From contig CANPXI010000046.1 of assembly GCA_947585885.1 (NCBI GenBank), positions 1 to 7,751 of the forward strand: 7,751 bases of DNA, written 5' to 3'. Below are positions 1 through 6,151 of the stretch, piece by piece. The DNA comes from an uncultured Bacilli bacterium. GTDB taxonomy: Bacteria; Bacillota_I; Bacilli_A; RF39; UBA660. The notes under the pieces were generated by a model. The model had not been told where the DNA came from. It did no database searches and was given only the letters and a program-made list of their open reading frames with translations. Numbering within the stretch: position 1 is the stretch's first letter; every line of letters starts with the position of its first letter. A program made the translations under genes and the position numbers.

Positions 1-207
1 ACCACTTTTTCCTACAAAAGCTACTGTTGTATTTGCTTTTACTTTAAAGCTTAATTTATCTAATACTTTCTTTTTATCATACTTAAAACTTACATTCTTA
101 AATTCAAAATTACCTTCTACTCTGTTTAAATGAGTACTACCAAATTCTTCTTTTTTAAACACTTTATTACCAAGTAACTCTTTTACTCTTTCACTTGATA
201 AATTAAA
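1..207 (-). repeat. Direct repeat copy A: linker and start of ABC ATPase domain
   Basis: These 207 bases match 1737-1943 with 7 mismatches and no gaps (about 97% identity). All 7 differences are synonymous, so both copies encode the same peptide from NLSSERV to the Walker A motif. Similarity drops sharply at the right-hand end, where the membrane domains begin. The left end of the repeat is beyond the window edge, so its full length is unknown. Confidence 0.9.
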
Positions 208-1119
208 GTCTCTTACCATAGTCATAAAATCAGAAAAGAAATAATTAATATCAGTAATATTATTAGAATAAGTCCAAACAATAATTGCAGTTACTGGTAC
301 TAAACTACCATTTAAAAGTAGTAAAGCAATAATAAGAAGTAAAACAAATTGAACTGAATCTGCTAAACAATTCTCTTCTAAATTACAATTTCTATTTAAA
401 ACTCTAATTTTATATCTTAAATTATTAGTATTTAATACTTGATTTTTAAAATTACTTATAAAAGACTTTTCACTATTTAGCATCTTTACATCTCTAGCCC
501 CTCGTACCATTTCATTAAAAAAGCCTAAAGTCTTCTCATTAACTTTTCTAAACTTTTTATCTTCTTTATTAATTCTCTTAGTATTATAAGAAATAACAAA
601 ATAAGATAAAATAATACCTAAAATTAAATATAAAAATGCTAAGTTAGATGTAACAAAAATAACAACCAAACTACCTATAAACATCATAATATAACTTAAT
701 TGATCACTTAAATCATTAAATATATTTGCAAGTTTTGAAGAGTCTCTTACTATTCTTTCAATAAATACCCCAGTTCCATATTCTTTTATAGTCTCATCTT
801 TTAATCTTAAAACTTCGTGTCCTATATTAGTTTGTATATTAGAAAACGCTTTATTATAAATACTTTTTGAAATAATCATACTAAAATGATTAAATATAAG
901 TCCAAAAGTATTAATTATAAGCATAAGTATTGCAAGTAAAAATATTTGCTTTAAATCGTTATCAGTAATACTAACCACTACTTTAGAATAATAAATTGGA
1001 AAAATAGTACTAACTACCACTCTTAAAATATCAAGTAGACATAGAAGAAATATTTTAAACCTTTGTCCTTTAATATATTTAGAAGTAAATTTTAAATTAG
1101 AAAATAATTCTTTCATCAT
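1..1119 (-). CDS. ABC exporter half-transporter, second of a tandem pair (3' end missing)
   Basis: This reading frame is open for 373 codons from ATG 1119 to the left edge of the window. The product is a half-size ABC exporter: an N-terminal membrane domain with several hydrophobic helices (about residues 20-305), a linker, and the start of the ATPase domain. The window ends inside Walker A (visible residues AFVGKSG), so the rest of the nucleotide-binding domain is off-window. Two ATGs are adjacent (1119 and 1116). The SD AAGGAGGT lies 10 nt before the first, which favours 1119; alignment with the upstream paralogue would match the second. It begins 2 nt after the stop of that paralogue and shares its LNSEKSF and NLSSERVKELL blocks, so the two were tandemly duplicated and probably form a heterodimer. 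The substrate is unknown. The family identification is firm; heterodimer formation is inferred. Confidence 0.9.
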   Translation of the reverse strand, partial: MMKELFSNLKFTSKYIKGQRFKIFLLCLLDILRVVVSTIFPIYYSKVVVSITDNDLKQIFLLAILMLIINTFGLIFNHFSMIISKSIYNKAFSNIQTNIGHEVLRLKDETIKEYGTGVFIERIVRDSSKLANIFNDLSDQLSYIMMFIGSLVVIFVTSNLAFLYLILGIILSYFVISYNTKRINKEDKKFRKVNEKTLGFFNEMVRGARDVKMLNSEKSFISNFKNQVLNTNNLRYKIRVLNRNCNLEENCLADSVQFVLLLIIALLLLNGSLVPVTAIIVWTYSNNITDINYFFSDFMTMVRDFNLSSERVKELLGNKVFKKEEFGSTHLNRVEGNFEFKNVSFKYDKKKVLDKLSFKVKANTTVAFVGKSG

Positions 1120-1121
1120 AA

Positions 1122-2852
1122 TTAATCTACCTCCTTAAGTTCACTTTCATATAAATGCCTGTAGTTTTTATTTCTTCTAAGTAACCCTTTATGTGTCCCT
1201 TCTGCTTCTACTCTTCCATCATTTATAAAATATATTTTGTCAGCATTCATTATTGTTGAAAGTCTATGTGCAATTATTAATATTGTGTATTCTCCTTTCA
1301 TATTCTCTATCGCTTCTTGTACTTTACTTTGTGTCTCATTATCTAATGCACTTGTTGCTTCATCAAATAGTATTATCTCAGTTTTTTGTATAAGTGCCCT
1401 TGCTATTGCTAACCTTTGTTTTTCTCCTCCTGAAAGTGTTACTCCACCTTCTCCTACCACTGTATCATATTTCTTTGGTAACTTCATAATAAAGTCGTGT
1501 AAACAAGCAGCCTTACAAGCACTTATCATTTCTTCTTCTGTTACATCTTCTTTTACTAACTTTAAGTTATCTCTTATACTTAAATTAAATATATATGGGT
1601 TTTGACTTATTACTGTTATATTTCCTCTTATTGTATCTTTATCTAATAGTTTTATATCTACTCCATCTATTAATATTTTACCAGAACTAACTTCATACAT
1701 TTTACAAAGTAAATTAAATATAGTTGTTTTTCCTACACCACTTTTTCCTACAAAAGCTACTGTTGTATTTGCTTTTACTTTAAAGCTTAACTTATCTAGT
1801 ACCTTCTTTTTATCATACTTAAAACTTACATTCTTAAATTCAAAATTACCTTCTACTCTATTTAAATGAGTACTACCAAACTCTTCCTTTTTAAATACTT
1901 TATTACCAAGTAACTCTTTTACTCTTTCACTTGATAAATTAAAAGTTCTAATATCATTAAGTAAATCTCTAAATATATAAATAACATTATAAATACCCTC
2001 ACTATAACTAAAAAGTACTAATGCTTCAGTAACACTAATAGATTTAAAATAAAGTAAAATCATATATAAAAGTAAAAAACTAAAATCAAAAATATTCATC
2101 AAAAACTCTGAAATAGAAGCAAAATTTCTATCTGTTTTTTCCATCTCATATTTATTTTTATTTACATTATTAATAATATCACTAAACTTATTTAAAAATG
2201 ACTTTTCACTATTTAAAACTTTTATATCATTTACCCCTCTTACAAGTTCAGAAGTAAATGAACTTCTTCTTTCTTCTAACTTTCTATAAGATTTATCCAT
2301 TATATTAATTTTTCCAATTCTAACATTTTCAACAAAAAGAAGCACAACCATAGTAAAAATAGTAAAAACTGCAAATAAAGGACTAATAACAAACATAGCC
2401 ACTATTTTACCTAATTGCTTTACTAAATTAGTTATTTCATTATTTATCCAAGAAAATATTTCAACTACCTCTTCTAAATCTTTAGTAACCCTTTCTATAA
2501 AAACACCACTGCCATTATAATCAAGTTCAGTGTTTTCTAACTTTAAAATCTCACTACCCATTAAAACATACAATGATTCTATAACATCTTTATAAATTTT
2601 AATAGAGATTAAATTAGAAAAATACCTAACAACATTTACAAGTAATTGAATTACAAAATACAAAATAGAAAAAATAATCAACTGATAAATAACATTATCC
2701 GTAATAGATACAATAATTCTAGCAGTTATTAAAGGTAAAATAATAACTATAAATAAGTTAATAATATTTAAAACGAAAAACAATAAAAGTTTTATAATAC
2801 TTTTATCACTATATGTCCAAACAAATTTTAAATTATTAAAAAACTTCTTCAT
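1122..2852 (-). CDS. ABC exporter half-transporter, first of a tandem pair
   Basis: A complete half-size ABC exporter of 576 residues: membrane domain about 1-305, then an ATPase domain. The ATPase motifs are intact (numbering from ATG 2852): Walker A GKSGVGKT at 369-376, Q-loop Gln417, signature LSGGE at 473-477, Walker B IILFDE at 493-498 with the catalytic Glu, D-loop SALD, and switch His529. It should hydrolyse ATP and drive export, or lipid flipping, in the cytoplasmic membrane. The substrate cannot be read from sequence. An in-frame GTG at 2861 abuts the stop of the ftsW-like gene. I prefer ATG 2852, because AGGTG (2859-2863) sits 6 nt upstream of it and the paralogue begins with matching residues (MKKFFNNLKF versus MKELFSNLKF). 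The gene is the middle of an apparent three-gene operon. Codon choice changes strongly between the membrane and ATPase halves. Confidence 0.95.
   Translation of the reverse strand: MKKFFNNLKFVWTYSDKSIIKLLLFFVLNIINLFIVIILPLITARIIVSITDNVIYQLIIFSILYFVIQLLVNVVRYFSNLISIKIYKDVIESLYVLMGSEILKLENTELDYNGSGVFIERVTKDLEEVVEIFSWINNEITNLVKQLGKIVAMFVISPLFAVFTIFTMVVLLFVENVRIGKINIMDKSYRKLEERRSSFTSELVRGVNDIKVLNSEKSFLNKFSDIINNVNKNKYEMEKTDRNFASISEFLMNIFDFSFLLLYMILLYFKSISVTEALVLFSYSEGIYNVIYIFRDLLNDIRTFNLSSERVKELLGNKVFKKEEFGSTHLNRVEGNFEFKNVSFKYDKKKVLDKLSFKVKANTTVAFVGKSGVGKTTIFNLLCKMYEVSSGKILIDGVDIKLLDKDTIRGNITVISQNPYIFNLSIRDNLKLVKEDVTEEEMISACKAACLHDFIMKLPKKYDTVVGEGGVTLSGGEKQRLAIARALIQKTEIILFDEATSALDNETQSKVQEAIENMKGEYTILIIAHRLSTIMNADKIYFINDGRVEAEGTHKGLLRRNKNYRHLYESELKEVD
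1129..1136 (-). promoter_or_regulatory. Ribosome binding site embedded in the end of the upstream ABC gene
   Basis: AAGGAGGT is a near-perfect SD sequence, 10 nt before ATG 1119. It is formed by the codons for Lys-Glu-Val near the end of the first ABC gene. This suggests the two half-transporters are translated in a coupled way. Confidence 0.85.
1737..1943 (-). repeat. Direct repeat copy B: linker and start of ABC ATPase domain
   Basis: The second copy of the 207-base block at 1-207, inside the complete ABC gene. It covers the linker after the last membrane helix up to Walker A. The offset between copies is 1736 bases, about the length of one ABC gene, as expected for tandem duplication. Confidence 0.9.
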
Positions 2853-2858
2853 ATAATT

Positions 2859-2863
2859 CACCT
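2859..2863 (-). promoter_or_regulatory. SD site overlapping the ftsW-like stop codon, deciding the ABC start
   Basis: AGGTG on the minus strand overlaps the TAG stop of the preceding gene and lies 6 nt before ATG 2852. The alternative GTG start at 2861 falls inside this site and has no SD of its own. This favours ATG 2852. Confidence 0.6.
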
Positions 2864-4028
2864 AAATCTTAGACATTTCTAATTTTCTTTTAGCAATTTT
2901 ATTTTCCACACATATTCTCTCTACTAAAAACACTGATAATATAACATTCATTGTAAAACTACCACCATAACTTAAGAATGGTACTGGTACTCCTGTTAAT
3001 GGAATTAAAGCGAGTATTCCTAAAAGATTAACTGCAATATGTAAAAATATATATAATGCTATTCCATAACAAATAATAGAATTTCTAAGAAGATAACTTT
3101 CTTTTGCAATTTTTACAATTCTATAAAGTATAAACGCATACCCAATAATAAAGAAAATAGAAAAAACTAGTCCTAATTCTTCAACTACAATAGGAAATAT
3201 GAAATCAGTATGAGCATAAGGTAAATACAAATACTTTTGTGTAGAATTACCTAGTCCTACTCCAAAAAGTCCACCATTATGTATAGCAATAAAACCATTA
3301 CATACTTGATACCCAGTATCTTCAGTATATCTAGTACAAGGTTCTTTAAATGTAAGTCTACTCTTTTGTGTTTCAGTTAAAAGTGAAGAACCTGACAAAA
3401 TAAATACAACACCAATAACAGCTACTGTACCAGAAACAATTTTTAAAGTTCTAATAAGCTGATTTTGTTTAAATGGAATTGCCATAAAAGTAAGAAAAAC
3501 TACTCCACCTATAATTAAAGCAGTACCTAAGTCTGGTTGAAGTGCCACAAGCAAAAATACAATAATCGCATATGCTAAAGGTATAAAAAATGAATATTTA
3601 CTTTTAACTCTATCGCTATTTATCATTTCACCATAAAAAATACCCATATAAATAACTAATAAAGTTTTAGCAAACTCACTAGGTTGTATACTAAAAATGC
3701 CTAAATCTATCCACGAACGTGCGCCATTTACTATCTCCCCATAAATAATCAAATAAATAAGTAAAACTAAAACCCCTATAAGCGCTATTGGAAGATACTT
3801 TTTATACCTTTTTATAGGCGTTCTTAAAACAATAAAAACACCAATAAAATAACTCACAAAAATAAATATAGCTTGTCTAATAAAGAAATAATATGGACTT
3901 TGATCATACTCTAAAACAGCACTAACGCTTGAAGCTGATAGCACTATAACAGCACCTACTATGCTATAAAAAATACACATAATAATTAAAGGTTTATCAA
4001 TTTTATCAAATATACTTGTCTTCTTCAT
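2862..4028 (-). CDS. ftsW: FtsW/RodA/SpoVE-family (SEDS) peptidoglycan glycosyltransferase
   Basis: A 388-residue polytopic membrane protein of the SEDS family, which polymerises lipid II into peptidoglycan strands together with a class B penicillin-binding protein. Family signatures are visible: GARSWIDLG around Trp106 followed by QPSEFAK; PDLGTALI near 165; YQVCNGFIAIHNGGLFG near 240; HTDF at 273-276, with Asp275 at the position of the essential aspartate; VEELG at 282-286; and PFLSYGGS at 350-357. The N-terminal SASS and PYYFFIRQ look more like FtsW/SpoVE than RodA, so ftsW is preferred but not proven. Two cysteines (231 and 243) lie in the predicted outer loop. The ATG has only a weak SD (AGG, 2 nt away). 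It is the first gene of an apparent operon with two ABC half-exporters. Its TAG stop is followed at once by the next reading frame. Confidence 0.93.
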   Translation of the reverse strand: MKKTSIFDKIDKPLIIMCIFYSIVGAVIVLSASSVSAVLEYDQSPYYFFIRQAIFIFVSYFIGVFIVLRTPIKRYKKYLPIALIGVLVLLIYLIIYGEIVNGARSWIDLGIFSIQPSEFAKTLLVIYMGIFYGEMINSDRVKSKYSFFIPLAYAIIVFLLVALQPDLGTALIIGGVVFLTFMAIPFKQNQLIRTLKIVSGTVAVIGVVFILSGSSLLTETQKSRLTFKEPCTRYTEDTGYQVCNGFIAIHNGGLFGVGLGNSTQKYLYLPYAHTDFIFPIVVEELGLVFSIFFIIGYAFILYRIVKIAKESYLLRNSIICYGIALYIFLHIAVNLLGILALIPLTGVPVPFLSYGGSFTMNVILSVFLVERICVENKIAKRKLEMSKI

Positions 4029-4076
4029 ATCCTATCTATTATTAATATATCACAAATACAAATAAATTTAAATTGA

Positions 4077-4107
4077 ATTTTAACAAAATAGGTATTTCCA
4101 ATGTCAA
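4077..4107 (-). promoter_or_regulatory. Candidate promoter for the ftsW-ABC operon
   Basis: On the minus strand a perfect -35 box TTGACA (4102-4107) is followed, after a long 19-nt spacer, by TAAAAT (4077-4082). The 5' leader would be about 40 nt. An alternative is the extended -10 TGATATATT at 4044-4052, but that would leave a leader of only a few bases. The -35 is convincing; the choice of -10 is not. Confidence 0.45.
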
Positions 4108-4121
4108 AAAACAAAAAAAGC

Positions 4122-4130
4122 CATACATTA
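4122..4130 (+). promoter_or_regulatory. CATACATTA, possible sporulation-sigma -10 element
   Basis: CATACATTA lies 27 nt before the start of the YjcZ-like gene. It matches the -10 consensus of Bacillus mother-cell sigma factors (sigma-E CATACANT, sigma-K CATANNNTA). I see no good -35 partner at the usual distance. A vegetative reading with TATTAT at 4129-4134 also lacks a -35. This is suggestive only. Confidence 0.25.
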
Positions 4131-4156
4131 TTATAGATAGTTAAAGGAGGTAAACT

Positions 4157-4357
4157 ATGTATTATTACGGATATAGTGGTGGATACGGTAACGGATACGG
4201 ATACAATAACTGTTGTCCAAATTATGGAAACATGGGTTATGGCTACGGTGGATACGGTAATGGTGGATATGGCTATGGTGCTGCTATAATTTTAGTATTA
4301 TTCATATTATTAGTAGTAGTATTTGGTGCTGGTTTCCTAAACTATAATAATAACTAA
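4157..4357 (+). CDS. YjcZ-like tiny membrane protein, Gly/Tyr-rich
   Basis: A 66-residue protein. Residues 2-40 are almost entirely Tyr, Gly and Asn in GYGYGG-type repeats, with a Cys-Cys pair (CCP) near 19-20. Residues about 41-61 form one strongly hydrophobic helix with a LFILL core (IILVLFILLVVVFGAGF), followed by a short Asn-rich tail. The Gly/Tyr-rich stretch followed by a helix of this type is typical of the YjcZ / tiny transmembrane family (TIGR01732) of Bacillus, where members are named sporulation proteins. Those are often shorter, about 25-50 residues. Translation signals are excellent: AAAGGAGGT (4143-4151) is 5 nt before the ATG. It stands alone, divergent from ftsW and closed by a strong hairpin. 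The family assignment is by pattern and the function is unproven, as is whether this organism sporulates. Confidence 0.85.
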   Translation: MYYYGYSGGYGNGYGYNNCCPNYGNMGYGYGGYGNGGYGYGAAIILVLFILLVVVFGAGFLNYNNN

Positions 4358-4386
4358 AAATGAAGAGTTTTTAACTCTTCATTTTT
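4356..4386. terminator. Bidirectional intrinsic terminator between convergent genes
   Basis: A perfect 14-bp stem (4356-4369 with 4373-4386) and 3-nt loop, with A5 at one foot and T5 at the other, so it works on both strands. It overlaps the last two bases of the YjcZ-like gene's TAA, and the stop codon of the minus-strand gene (4371-4373) lies in the loop and stem. Confidence 0.9.
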
Positions 4387-4790
4387 ATTAGCATTTTTTC
4401 CTTTTCATCTAATTCATTTAATATCTCATTTTTTAATACTCTAATTCCTTCTATTGCATCACTACTTGAAGAAAGATATTTATCTTTAATAATTAAATCT
4501 TCTACTAAATCTACCTTATTATCTAAATCCATACTTCCTAACATATCTTCGTATGTTCCATCTGCAACTCTTTCAATAAATCTATTACATCTATAAACTT
4601 TGCCCAATATTAAAGCTTTATAAATATAGTTAGCACTAGTAATATCAGAAATTTGAATTGATCTAGTAAGTAATCTATTAATTAACCCATCTTCATTTTC
4701 TTTAATTAATGAAAAAATTAATTTAATAGGAGATTTAGAATTTCTAATTCTATCTAAACATACATCAATATTCGCACCATCACCAAACAT
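4371..4790 (-). CDS. Unknown cytoplasmic helical protein, start revised to 4790
   Basis: I do not recognise this protein. The frame is open from an ATG at 4823 (150 residues), but that ATG lies between the -35 and -10 boxes of a strong promoter and has no SD. The ATG at 4790 has GGGGG 7 nt upstream (4798-4802) and follows the predicted transcript start near 4806, giving 139 residues. The protein is charged and predominantly helical, with no signal peptide or membrane helix. It has a hydrophobic stretch PIKLIFSLI and a lysine/glutamate-rich C-terminal helix (about 110-139) that could form a short coiled coil. It ends in a hairpin terminator shared with the YjcZ-like gene and diverges from the deformylase gene. 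A single-gene unit is likely. Real coding status is supported by the promoter, SD and terminator together. Confidence 0.8.
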   Translation of the reverse strand: MFGDGANIDVCLDRIRNSKSPIKLIFSLIKENEDGLINRLLTRSIQISDITSANYIYKALILGKVYRCNRFIERVADGTYEDMLGSMDLDNKVDLVEDLIIKDKYLSSSSDAIEGIRVLKNEILNELDEKEKMLIKMKS

Positions 4791-4813
4791 ACCATAACCC
4801 CCAACTGATATAA

Positions 4814-4842
4814 ATTGTATCATATTTAATACAAAATGTCAA
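4814..4842 (-). promoter_or_regulatory. Sigma-A promoter of the unknown gene at 4371-4790
   Basis: The -35 TTGACA (4837-4842), a 17-nt spacer and the -10 TACAAT (4814-4819) form a near-consensus promoter on the minus strand. The transcript would start near 4806, downstream of the ATG at 4823, which rules that codon out as the start for this transcript. Confidence 0.85.
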
Positions 4843-4850
4843 TATAACCC

Positions 4851-4879
4851 TTGCAATTTTGTGTTTTTTTTAGTACAAT
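4851..4879 (+). promoter_or_regulatory. Sigma-A promoter of the deformylase gene
   Basis: The -35 TTGCAA (4851-4856), a 17-nt spacer and the -10 TACAAT (4874-4879). Transcription should start near 4886, giving a short leader with an SD (AAAGGGGTG). Its -35 is 8 bp from the -35 of the divergent promoter. Confidence 0.85.
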
Positions 4880-4903
4880 ATAAGCACTAAAAGGGGTGAT
4901 AAA

Positions 4904-5452
4904 ATGCTTAAAACCAGTGATATATTAGATGAAAAAGAAAAAATTCTTCATATGAAAAGTGAACCTGTAGAATTTCCTTTATCAAAAGAAGATAAAAAAT
5001 TAATAAAAGACGCTATCGACTACTTAAGACTAAGTCAAGATGAAGAACAAGCAGAAAAATTAAAATTAAGAGCTGGAATGGGACTTGCTTTTCCTCAACT
5101 AGGTAAACTAAAAAGAATATTTGTAATTTCATATAAAAATGAAGATGGCTCTTTTACTGAATACACAGTAATAAACCCTAAAATATTGTCCTACTCTAGT
5201 GAACTTATATATGTAGAAGAAGGTGAAGGCTGCCTAAGCGTTAATAGAGAGGTTGAAGGAATAATCGGAAGACACGCAAGAATAACAGTTGGTTTTTATG
5301 ATATAGATGGTAACTACAAAGAAGAAAGAGTAAGAGAAGAAATATCAGTTGCATTTCAACACGAAATTGATCACTTAGATGGAATAATGTTCACAGATAG
5401 AATTGATAAAGAAAATCCATATAAAGATATGGATAAAATGAGAAGTATATAA
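4904..5452 (+). CDS. def: Peptide deformylase (type II, Bacillota form)
   Basis: Removes the formyl group from the N-terminal methionine of new proteins; a metal-dependent cytoplasmic hydrolase, usually essential. All three family motifs are present in 182 residues: motif I GMGLAFPQLG (58-67), motif II EGCLS (108-112) with metal ligand Cys110, and motif III HEIDH (153-157) with ligands His153 and His157 and catalytic Glu154. The length and the extra segment before motif I (about 40-57) fit type II enzymes of Gram-positive bacteria. Motif I usually reads GLAAPQ; here the second Ala is Phe63, next to the catalytic pocket. The start is set by AAAGGGGTG, 7 nt upstream from its G-run, and by the promoter just before it. 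It is transcribed alone and ends in a hairpin terminator that overlaps its stop codon. Confidence 0.97.
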   Translation: MLKTSDILDEKEKILHMKSEPVEFPLSKEDKKLIKDAIDYLRLSQDEEQAEKLKLRAGMGLAFPQLGKLKRIFVISYKNEDGSFTEYTVINPKILSYSSELIYVEEGEGCLSVNREVEGIIGRHARITVGFYDIDGNYKEERVREEISVAFQHEIDHLDGIMFTDRIDKENPYKDMDKMRSI

Positions 5453-5480
5453 TCAGTAAATCTGATTATTTTTTCTTTCT
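5449..5480 (+). terminator. Intrinsic terminator of def
   Basis: An 8-bp stem ATAATCAG/CTGATTAT (5449-5456 with 5462-5469) and a 5-nt loop, followed by a T-rich run to about 5480. The stem starts inside the def stop codon region. Low G+C in the stem makes it modest in strength. Confidence 0.75.
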
Positions 5481-5498
5481 TTTTAATAAATTTTATTT

Positions 5499-5504
5499 TA
5501 TAAT
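5499..5504 (+). promoter_or_regulatory. -10 box for the membrane-anchored acidic protein
   Basis: A perfect TATAAT lies 26 nt before the ATG at 5531. The expected -35 position (about 5476-5481, TTTCTT) is a weak match and lies in the T-tract of the def terminator. It is likely the promoter, since the gene follows a terminator. Confidence 0.5.
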
Positions 5505-5530
5505 GATTATAGAATAAAGGGAGAATTTAT

Positions 5531-6151
5531 ATGAACAAAAATATTATAAGAAGTATATTCTGGGGAACAATAGCTTTAATCTCATTAATACTTGGAATTA
5601 TGGGTCTTATCTATAATAACAGAATATTAAATATTTACAAGAGCGATTTACAAAACATAACTACTCTATTTAATAATGCTACTGTAATTAGAAATTATGA
5701 AGAAGTTAATACAAAAATAACTGCCTCAGTTAAAGGTAAAAAAATAATAGTTAAAACAGATGGAATACTAGAAGACGAATATATTTATAAATTAAAAAGA
5801 GGTTATCTTGAAATAACCGTAAGTTCAAATGATTCTTTAAGTAGAATAATAACAATGGTATTAGCAGATTCAGTTGCAATCACTAAAGGTCAAGAAGAAG
5901 GAGATACTTACCCACTATTTAATAATGGTGATACACTAAATTATAAATTAGAAGATGGAATTTCATATACTTTAGATAAAGAAAATTACATAATAAGAAT
6001 TAACTTAGATAACTATATAGTAAAACAAGATAATTATATAGACGAAAATGAAATACCTGAAGATAATACCGATACAGATATAAATGAAGAAACAGAAAAT
6101 GAAGAAGATAATGATGAACAAATAATAGATGAACAAACAAATGAGAACTAA
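5531..6151 (+). CDS. Unknown single-pass membrane protein with acidic tail
   Basis: I do not recognise a named family. The 206-residue product has a short positive N-terminus (NKNIIR), one hydrophobic helix at about 8-28, and then a soluble part that should face outside. This is a signal anchor; no lipobox or clear cleavage site was seen. Residues about 38-165 are rich in alternating hydrophobic and polar residues (KGKKIIVKTD, YIIRINLDNYIV), suggesting a small beta-rich domain. Residues 171-206 are disordered-looking: 18 of 36 are Asp or Glu, with no Lys or Arg. Such tails may bind cations, basic wall polymers or proteins, but that is inference. SD AAGGGAG precedes the ATG at good spacing. 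It appears monocistronic, between the def terminator and a convergent terminator. Confidence 0.88.
   Translation: MNKNIIRSIFWGTIALISLILGIMGLIYNNRILNIYKSDLQNITTLFNNATVIRNYEEVNTKITASVKGKKIIVKTDGILEDEYIYKLKRGYLEITVSSNDSLSRIITMVLADSVAITKGQEEGDTYPLFNNGDTLNYKLEDGISYTLDKENYIIRINLDNYIVKQDNYIDENEIPEDNTDTDINEETENEEDNDEQIIDEQTNEN

Noticed and set aside
1237..1605. A 122-codon plus-strand open frame.
   Set aside because: It lies wholly opposite the conserved ATPase domain of the ABC gene, has no SD or promoter, and its sequence is the antisense of conserved motifs; a shadow frame.
1..2852. ABC pair as part of a bacteriocin or lantibiotic cluster.
   Set aside because: No C39 peptidase domain, precursor peptide or modification enzyme is seen in the window; substrate left open.
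2853..2861. GTG 2861 as the start of the first ABC gene.
   Set aside because: It abuts the upstream stop and lacks an SD; AGGTG placed 6 nt before ATG 2852 and alignment with the paralogue favour the ATG.
4029..4156. Riboswitch or structured leader in the ftsW / YjcZ-like intergenic region.
   Set aside because: At 128 bases it has no convincing stem pairs beyond AT-rich chance matches, and no recognised riboswitch core.
4157..4276. Gly/Tyr-rich coding repeats as a DNA repeat or CRISPR-like array.
   Set aside because: The repetition (GGATACGG-type) is short, irregular and explained by the Gly-Tyr coding sequence.
4791..4823. N-terminal extension of the unknown gene from ATG 4823.
   Set aside because: The codon lies between the -35 and -10 of a near-consensus promoter and has no SD.
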